Assembly: GCA_031292275.1 (NCBI GenBank)
Contig: JARLHL010000110.1
Span: 38,921 to 102,920, forward strand
Reading direction: 5' to 3'
DNA from: Desulfocapsaceae bacterium
Lineage (GTDB): Bacteria; Desulfobacterota; Desulfobulbia; Desulfobulbales; Desulfocapsaceae
DNA length: 64,000 nt
Both the position numbers and the translations under genes were made by a program. Below the pieces are notes generated by a model. The model worked only from the letters and a program-made list of their open reading frames with translations, was not told the DNA's origin and ran no database searches. Of this stretch, positions 58,166-64,000 are shown piece after piece. Position 1 is the stretch's first letter; every line of letters begins with the position of its first letter.

Positions 58166-60091
58166 CTAGACCGCGGCCATGGCAATGCGATAGCAGCGAA
58201 GACAGCGGGACGCCTCTTTTATGGCTGCGGACGGAGCCACCCCGCCCTCCACTTCATCGAAACTCTTAATCCGCAGATCAGGCTCCAGAACAGGCGGATG
58301 AAGCTTCGCACAGGAGTCCGAATAGGGCATCTTTTCCCGGGGGAAAAAGACCCCCAGCTGCCCGATGAGCCTTTCAAGATAGTCGCCCTCTTCCGGAACG
58401 CTCCTCCCTGAAGTCAGAAACTGCTCAATGGAGCGGGCTGCCTTTTTTCCCGCTGCCAGTGCCGCAATCAGCGTGGAAGGGCCGGTCGCGCAGTCACCAC
58501 CTCCGAAGATGAAGGGCTGATTTGTGCCTTGGGTGATTTCATCAGTGACCAGGGTTTTCCATCGTGTTATTTCCACCTCTTCGGGCGGCAGCACCGTATC
58601 CACCACGCAGGTCTGGCCGATGGCCGGTACGATGGCATCGCACTGGATGATGAAATTTTCCCCCTCCATGACCACAGGACGCCTCCGCCCCGACGCATCA
58701 GGTTCGCCCAGCGTCATCCTGTTGCATTCCAGGCCTGTTACCTTCCCTGCTTCGGCAATGATCCTCAAAGGAGCCACCAGATAATGAAACGTGACCCCCT
58801 CTTCCTCCGACTCCGTTATTTCCACTGGATCGGCCGGCATTTCCGCTCGGGTCCGGCGGTAGAGCAGATTCACATCGGTAAAACCCAGCCTGCGGGCAGA
58901 GCGAACGCAGTCCATGGCCACATTTCCGCCGCCGATGACGACAATCTTCTTTCCTGTGATGGGCTGTTCACCATCGGCGACGCGGCGTAAGAATTCAACG
59001 CCGGTCATAAAAGACCTGTAACCGGCATCCTCGCCCTCGCATCGCATTTTTGAGGCCTCATGCGCACCAACACCGACAAAAATCGCATTGTAGCCTTGCA
59101 GCTTGAGATCCTCCAGGGTTATATCCTTCCCCACCCTGATGCCGTAGCGGATCTCGCAGCCAAGCGCTTCAACTTGGGCAGCCTCGCCTCTCAGGATCCC
59201 GCGAGGAAGCCGATAGTCAGGAATTCCCACGGCGGCCATGCCGCCCGGCTCGTTCAATACTTCGAAAATCGTGGACGTATATCCTCTCATCCCAAGGTTG
59301 TAGGCGCAGGCCAAGCCAGCCGGGCCGGCACCAATGATGGCAACCTTTTTGTCTTTGGCCGGCCCCGGAAGCCGGACCGGTTTCCTGTCACTTGCCAATT
59401 CCATGTCCGCCGCGTACCGTTTGAGAGTCCGGATGGCAATCCCTGCGTCAACACGCTGGCGCCGGCAGTTGAACTCGCAGGGCCGGACGCATACCCTGCC
59501 GATCACTCCCGGGAGGATACAGTCTCTGCGGATGGTGGTAAGGGCCTGATCCCATCTGCCGATACGGATTTTTTCAACGTAATCGGGAATGTTTACATGA
59601 GAAGGGCAGGCATTTGTGCAGGGGGCGGTCACTTTCGCGATGTAATGGCCTGCCGGAATCGGAGTCTTGCTTTGAATGACGTCCAGAAAATCTTTACGGC
59701 GGTATTGAAGGAGATCCAGAAGAGGCCGCGGAGCAGTCTGGCCGATATCGCAACGAGCCGTCTGCATGACCAGGCGGGCGAGACTTTCCAGACGATCCAG
59801 GTCGGTCGGGATGCCCTTGCCCATGCATATGCCTTTCAGGATGGCGCTCATATCCTCCGTACCCAGACGGCAGGGGAAACACTGACCGCAGGATTCCCTG
59901 CGAGCCTGTTCCATATAGGCCCTGGCCATGTCGACCAGGTTGACAGTCGTGTCGTGAATAAACAGTCCGTCCCATCCCATAAAGGCCTTGAGGGGTTGAT
60001 CCCGGGCAAAGTCTGAGGGGAGATTATCCAAAGGAATCTGCTTGCGCCCGGGGACCCAGCTTCCCCAAGTAGAAAATGCTTCATTCGTCAT
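58166..60091 (-). CDS. Formate-dehydrogenase-associated NuoF-tail/GltD fusion oxidoreductase
   Basis: 641-residue FAD/Fe-S protein. Order: a NuoF-type C-terminal 4Fe-4S domain with SCGQCFPCRLGT and a fourth Cys in TARCDIG (about 68-120); a Fer4_20 (GltD-type) helical domain with CTNACPSHVNIPDYVEKIR and GVIGRVCVRPCEFNC (about 160-225); FAD site KKVAIIGAGPAGLACAY; NAD(P)H site IVVIGGGNVAMDC; and a final FAD GGGDCATGP. It lacks the FMN part of NuoF. Such proteins transfer electrons between NAD(P)H and Fe-S partners. Start ATG at 60091 has AAAGGAGTTTATA. Lies downstream of a ferritin-like gene and fdhA on the same strand. Confidence 0.88.
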   Translation of the reverse strand: MTNEAFSTWGSWVPGRKQIPLDNLPSDFARDQPLKAFMGWDGLFIHDTTVNLVDMARAYMEQARRESCGQCFPCRLGTEDMSAILKGICMGKGIPTDLDRLESLARLVMQTARCDIGQTAPRPLLDLLQYRRKDFLDVIQSKTPIPAGHYIAKVTAPCTNACPSHVNIPDYVEKIRIGRWDQALTTIRRDCILPGVIGRVCVRPCEFNCRRQRVDAGIAIRTLKRYAADMELASDRKPVRLPGPAKDKKVAIIGAGPAGLACAYNLGMRGYTSTIFEVLNEPGGMAAVGIPDYRLPRGILRGEAAQVEALGCEIRYGIRVGKDITLEDLKLQGYNAIFVGVGAHEASKMRCEGEDAGYRSFMTGVEFLRRVADGEQPITGKKIVVIGGGNVAMDCVRSARRLGFTDVNLLYRRTRAEMPADPVEITESEEEGVTFHYLVAPLRIIAEAGKVTGLECNRMTLGEPDASGRRRPVVMEGENFIIQCDAIVPAIGQTCVVDTVLPPEEVEITRWKTLVTDEITQGTNQPFIFGGGDCATGPSTLIAALAAGKKAARSIEQFLTSGRSVPEEGDYLERLIGQLGVFFPREKMPYSDSCAKLHPPVLEPDLRIKSFDEVEGGVAPSAAIKEASRCLRCYRIAMAAV

Positions 60092-60250
60092 TATAAACTC
60101 CTTTCCCAATTACACGAAAATTTCACGGGAGCAGCGCCGAAAGAACCGGAGCAATCTCCTGAGATGGCCATCGGCACATACCGTCGCCGGAGCATATCCT
60201 TTCCCCTGGGGGATCTGTATAAATGCAGACCCGGCACCCTTCAGGCAGAC

Positions 60251-60712
60251 CTAATTCCCCTGACCGATCTGATAATCATCATAGGCGCATTCAAAAATGA
60301 GTTTATGTTTAGCCTCTTCCTGGGCTAACAACCTAAAAAGTTTTGTAAATTCATCATTCTTAGACCCGATGGCAAAATCTGTATAGAGTTTTACGGCCGC
60401 TTCCTCTCGTTTCATGGCCAGGATGAGAATATCCTGCATCGGCATACCTTCTGAATATTCCATGACAACCAGGTAATCGCTGATTTTCAGGTTGGGTACT
60501 TTTTTCAAGGCATAGGAATCAATAACAGTTTTATTTTTTGTTATGTTCGTCAGCAGCTTAACATGCCTGGCTTCCTCTTTTGCAAGATCATTAAAGGTCT
60601 TTGCCAGATCGGCTATGCTCTCCTTCTGGCTCAGTTTTTTATAGAATGCTACCGCCTCTTTTTCCTTCTCTATGGCAAATTCGAGTATTGCTTCGATAGA
60701 TGTAAATTCCAT
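60251..60712 (-). CDS. Ferritin-like (rubrerythrin-type) diiron protein
   Basis: 153-residue four-helix protein. Iron-ligand motifs in pairs: EKEAVAFYKKL with EEARHVKLL, and REEAAVKLYTDF with EEAKHKLIF, as in the rubrerythrin/ferritin family. No rubredoxin domain (no CxxC) is present. Probably detoxifies oxygen or peroxide or stores iron, helping protect the oxygen-sensitive formate dehydrogenase. Start ATG at 60712 follows GGAGGTG. Located between fdhA and the fusion oxidoreductase, and likely co-transcribed. Confidence 0.82.
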   Translation of the reverse strand: MEFTSIEAILEFAIEKEKEAVAFYKKLSQKESIADLAKTFNDLAKEEARHVKLLTNITKNKTVIDSYALKKVPNLKISDYLVVMEYSEGMPMQDILILAMKREEAAVKLYTDFAIGSKNDEFTKLFRLLAQEEAKHKLIFECAYDDYQIGQGN

Positions 60713-60840
60713 TGTCTGCACCTCCGGGTGAAAGTAAATGTTGTCTGGCGCCCCGCACAAACTTGCAGCCAGGTTTATGCGGGGATTCTTTTAAGTAGGT
60801 ACAATCGTGTTATCTGCGTCCTGTTTTCCGGCCGTCGTCG

Positions 60841-60874
60841 GGGTTCCCCCTCTTTGAAGAAGAAGGGAGAACCC
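60841..60874 (-). terminator. Hairpin after fdhA
   Basis: GGGTTC at 60841-60846 pairs with GAACCC at 60869-60874, with further CCC/GGG pairing inside, 14 bases after the fdhA stop. There is no T run on the minus strand, so it may attenuate rather than end the transcript. Confidence 0.35.
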
Positions 60875-60887
60875 TTTTCAGAATTTT

Positions 60888-63578
60888 TCAGAGTTTCTCG
60901 ACAGCCACCGCACAGGCCTTATATTCAGCGGTCTGACTGGTGGGATCGAATGCCGGATTGGTCAGCCAGTTGGCGCAGGTGTCGCGGAAATGAAAGGACA
61001 TCCAGACCAATCCTTTGGGAACTTCATCGGTCACGTTGGCCTTGATTGTCACCTTGCCCCGCCGCGACCTAACACAGATAGTCTCTCCGTCGTCAATACC
61101 CAACGCCTGGGCATCGGCAGGCGAGATATCCGCAGTCTCTTCCCCCATCAGGATGTTCAGCCCTTCAGCCCGCCCTGTCTGCGTGCGGGTGTGGTAATGA
61201 TAGAGTCTCCGTCCCGTACTCAGGACAAAAGGATATTCCGAATCTGTTACTTCCGCCGGAGGCGTCCAATCCACGGGCACCAGCCGGCCGCGTCCGCAGG
61301 TGAAATGGCCGTCCTTGTGGAGAGTCCGCGTTCCCGGATGTTCAGTGGTCGGGCAGGGCCACTGCAGGCCATCCCCTTCAATGCGTCCATACTTTATCCC
61401 CCGCAGCTGAGGAGCCAGCAGGGAAATTTCGTTGTCCCACAGCTCCCGGGCGCTGCTGGATTCCCAGTGGAATCCCCAGCGTTCTGCAAGTTCCTTGAAA
61501 ATCAGCCAGTCCTGTTTTGCAAGTCCCGGCGGCCTGCTGACAGCCCGGACCCGGCTGACCCGCCTTTCACTGTTGGTGAACGTCCCGTCCTTTTCCGACC
61601 AGGCCGCCGCAGGAAGAATGACATGGGCGAATCGGGTCGTTTCGTTCAGGAAAATATCCTGGCAAACGAGGAACTCGGCCGAGGCCAGGCAATGCTCCAT
61701 GTGTTTAATGTCCGGCTCCGTATTGGCCAAATTCTCACCGAAGATATAGAAGGCCTTCATGGCTCCGGTGGCCAGGCCATTCAGCATGTCCGGCATCATG
61801 AGCCCGGGCCTGTCAGGCAATGTCTCCACATCCCAGGCCTTCTTAAAGATCTCTTGTGATGCCTCCGAATCCACGCGGTGATAACCGGGAAATACATTGG
61901 GAAGCGCCCCCATATCGCAAGCACCCTGGACATTATTCTGCCCTCGGAGGGGGTTGACGCCGCCGCCTTCGTAGCCGACATTGCCCAGGAGCATCTGCAG
62001 ATTGGCGCAGGACAGCACATTGTTGACCCCGCAGGTATGCTCGGTAATCCCCAGAGTATACATCAGCGCGGCGGGTTTGACGGCGGCAAGACTTCGGGCG
62101 AGCTGCCGGATGCTTTCGGCAGATACACCGGAAATCTCAGCCGCCCGCTCCGGCGGGTATTCGAGGATCTTGGCCTTGAGCTCGTCAAAGCCTGTGCAAT
62201 TCCTTTGCACATAGTCCTTGTCGTAAAGATCCTCAGTAATCAGAACGTGCATGATCCCGTTGAGGAAAGCGATATCACTTCCGACTCTGATGGGGAAATG
62301 CTGCTTCGAAAGCCGGGCAAGTTTCGTCTTTCGGGGATCGACCACATACAGCTCAGCCCCGTGGGCCACTGCATTTTTTACAAATGTCGAGGCCACAGGA
62401 TGAGCCTCGGTCATATTCGTGCCGATGGCCAGAATGAGTTTTGCACCGGCAAAATCGGCAAATGAATTCGTCATCGCACCTGAACCAAATGAGGTCGCCA
62501 GCCCGGCGACAGTTGGAGCGTGTCAGGTACGTGCGCAGTTATCGATATTATTTGTACCGAGAACAGCGCGGAAAAATTTCTGCATCTGGTATGAATCTTC
62601 ATTGATGCTGCGGGAGCAACTCACCCCGCCAATAACGTCGGGACCGTGTTTGGCAATAATATCCTTAAATTTGCCGGCAACCAGGTCCAGCGCCTCATCC
62701 CAGGAAGCCTCCCGGAAATGTTCACCCTCCCGGATAAGGGGCGTTTTGATGCGCTCATCGGAGTAGATAAAGTCGTACCCGAAACGCCCTTTGACGCACA
62801 GCCGGCCTTTATTGGGAGAACCTTCCTCGACACCGGTAACCTTGAGGATGCGACCGTCCTTTACATGAAGCCACAATTGGCAACCCACCCCGCAGTAAGG
62901 ACAGGTGGAGCGGACCTTCTCAGTCTCCCACGCCCTTGCCAGCCCTATGGCCTTTTTCTCGATAATGGCCCCAACGGGACAGGCCTGAACGCATTCGCCG
63001 CAGTGCACGCAGCGGTCATAATCGGCCAGAGGCACCCAGCCAGCGGGGAACTGTTTCTCTTCCCTCCTGCCGTAAGGGAACGGAATGGCGTCGTTGCACT
63101 GGACATCATTGCAGGCTGCAACACATCTGCCGCAGAGTACGCATTTATTGAAGTCCCGGACGATCATGGGCGTAGCATCATCGATGGGGCGCGGCTTGTA
63201 GGGAGCCTTGCGGGGAGCATCTTTGATTCCATGGGCGTAGACGAGTTCCTGCAGCCGGCAATCGCCGTTGGATTCACAGAATAGACAGTTGTGATCACCG
63301 TCGGCCAAAAGAAGCTCCAGGACCATTTTACGCGACTGTACGACCCGCTCTGAGTGGGTATGTATCACCATGCCGTCCGTGGCCGGGGTGGCACAGGCAG
63401 GCAGCAGCCTGTCTTCTCCGTCGACCTCCACTACACAGATCCGGCACACCCCTTTATGATCGGCAGCATGCAGATGACACAGAGTGGGAATTTCAATTCC
63501 ATGGGACCTGGCTGCCTCAAGAATTGTCTCTCCCTGTTCAAAAGCGACGGCCCTACCATTCAATATTAGTGAATTCAT
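60888..63578 (-). CDS. fdhA: Selenocysteine formate dehydrogenase alpha subunit with NuoG-like N-terminus
   Basis: 896-residue molybdenum/tungsten bis-MGD formate dehydrogenase. N-terminus: 2Fe-2S ferredoxin-like domain (CHLHAADHKGVCRIC, second Cys in PACATP), His-Cys cluster (HNCLFC, GDCRL), two 4Fe-4S sites (CVLCGRCVAACND, CVHCGECVQACPVGA), then the catalytic part opening with TCPYCGVGCQ. At residue 352 an in-frame TGA lies in CART-U-HAPTVAGLA, the selenocysteine position of FdhF and related enzymes. The reading frame continues to 60888, so the two ORFs around the TGA are one gene. A stem-loop fitting a bacterial SECIS follows the TGA. The gene oxidises formate, or reduces CO2, with electrons passed to the neighbouring oxidoreductase. 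Start ATG at 63578 has GGAG nine bases before. Confidence 0.95.
62485..62525 (-). promoter_or_regulatory. Selenocysteine TGA and candidate bacterial SECIS element
   Basis: TGA at 62523-62525 is followed by a hairpin: GTCGCC (62505-62510), loop GGGCT (62500-62504), GGCGAC (62494-62499), about 12 bases after the codon. A G and U in the apical loop are as expected for SelB binding. Element is not tested. Confidence 0.75.
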
Positions 63579-63956
63579 AGAAAAAAACTCCGAACAAAGT
63601 TATACAGATGGATTAAGATGTAATTCCTCCCGACTGCTCAGTTTCTGAAACTTCTCATTTTTTCACTGTCTGATTGTCAAGGCATATGCAATGCAAGTCA
63701 CCCGGACCGGACTTAGCCTGTAGAGGTTTGCTTGGCAATATTGATTGCCAACACATCGGCGTTAGTGAATCTGACAAAAAATACCCGATTGCTGAATCAG
63801 TTCAATACGTTTTGCTCAGGAAGTCAATATATATTAATACCACAGCGCCATTCTTGCAAAATTCATGATATAACAATGATATAAATAATACGTCCCACCC
63901 TATCGGTGATACCGATACTATCGGTATATACTCTACCTCACAGGGGCTTGACATTC
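63579..63956. promoter_or_regulatory. fdhA upstream region with several palindromes
   Basis: No gene. Contains TTGGCAA (63732-63738) and TTGCCAA (63745-63751), inverted arms around six bases; a direct repeat ATGATATAA at 63865-63873 and 63876-63884; and the palindrome ATACCGATA-C-TATCGGTAT (63909-63927), with part of it repeated directly upstream (CTATCGGT at about 63900). These look like binding sites for regulators of fdhA and of the divergent gene at 63957. Confidence 0.5.
63909..63927. repeat. 19-base palindrome ATACCGATACTATCGGTAT
   Basis: Perfect 9-bp arms around one base, located 30 bases before the divergent gene start. Its half-site TATCGGT also occurs just upstream, so three half-sites lie in phase over about 30 bases. 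Typical of an autoregulator operator. Confidence 0.55.
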
Positions 63957-64000
63957 ATGGCGGAATACAATGCGCAACTCAGGGTAACCCGAAACACCCC
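63957..64000 (+). CDS. Start of a divergent gene, cut by window edge
   Basis: ATG at 63957 with AGGGG ten bases upstream, followed by an open frame MAEYNAQLRVTRNTP to the window end. Too short to identify. The palindrome just upstream suggests a self-regulated gene, perhaps a regulator of the formate dehydrogenase locus. Confidence 0.4.
   Translation, partial: MAEYNAQLRVTRNT

Noticed and set aside
60888..62474. Separate molybdopterin oxidoreductase gene starting at 62474
   Set aside because: It is the C-terminal part of fdhA after the selenocysteine TGA, in the same frame as 62523-63578.
63674..63868. 64-codon plus-strand ORF upstream of the divergent gene
   Set aside because: Lies in a palindrome-rich regulatory region, without a clear ribosome-binding site or protein-like composition.

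Overview
The window reads as chromosomal DNA of a Gram-negative, anaerobic, sulfate-reducer-like bacterium, most likely Desulfobacterota and probably near the Desulfobulbales; this placement is inferred from gene content only. Signs of an outer membrane are an AsmA/YhdP-type protein, Pal, a secretin and several lipoproteins. Signs of anaerobic metabolism are a selenocysteine formate dehydrogenase, a single-domain siroheme sulfite reductase and an electron-bifurcation-style FAD/Fe-S protein. No insertion sequence, prophage or CRISPR array was seen.

Layout. 1-6.1 kb: a CaiB/BaiF CoA-transferase cut by the window edge, an AHL-lactonase-like metallo-hydrolase, a large AsmA/YhdP-like protein and a FabI-like enoyl-ACP reductase. 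6.3-12.4 kb: a HyuA-like ATPase with an overlapping 59-residue CxxC mini-protein, a YkgJ cysteine-cluster protein overlapping a small siroheme/4Fe-4S reductase, then on the other strand a second YkgJ-like protein, AmrA (AMMECR1) and an OleA-like ketoacyl synthase, and finally a small lipoprotein. 12.4-23.5 kb: a hybrid histidine kinase with a separate HPt protein, RlmKL, Pal, the gatC-gatA-hisC-cmk operon, an HD-GYP response regulator and a TusA-family protein. 23.5-32 kb: an AT-rich serine hydrolase, then dnaN-gyrB-gyrA-gpsA. 32-35 kb: RdgB, QueH and a NifA-type sigma-54 activator.

35-45 kb: two tRNA-Ser genes and one tRNA-Leu gene flank a 500-base stretch with a probable gene remnant; then secG and the glycolytic run tpiA-pgk-rimI-gap, sfsA, queC, and pyrC-pyrB-lepB. 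45-53 kb: a type IV pilus alignment operon, pilM-pilN-pilO-pilP, ending in an unusual pair: an AMIN-STN-TPR protein without a secretin channel, followed by a separate MshL-type secretin lipoprotein; a small uncertain ORF and a CsgG/FlgO-like lipoprotein follow. 53-58 kb: secB, uvrA, a CoA-binding protein and glyQ with no glyS beside it. 58-64 kb: a formate dehydrogenase locus made of a NuoF-tail/GltD fusion, a ferritin-like protein and FdhA with an in-frame TGA selenocysteine codon, then a regulatory region with several palindromes and the start of a divergent gene.

Most genes are ordinary housekeeping. The parts most worth a second look are the split PilQ arrangement, the formate dehydrogenase locus with its palindrome-rich upstream region, and the HyuA/CxxC/YkgJ/siroheme cluster.
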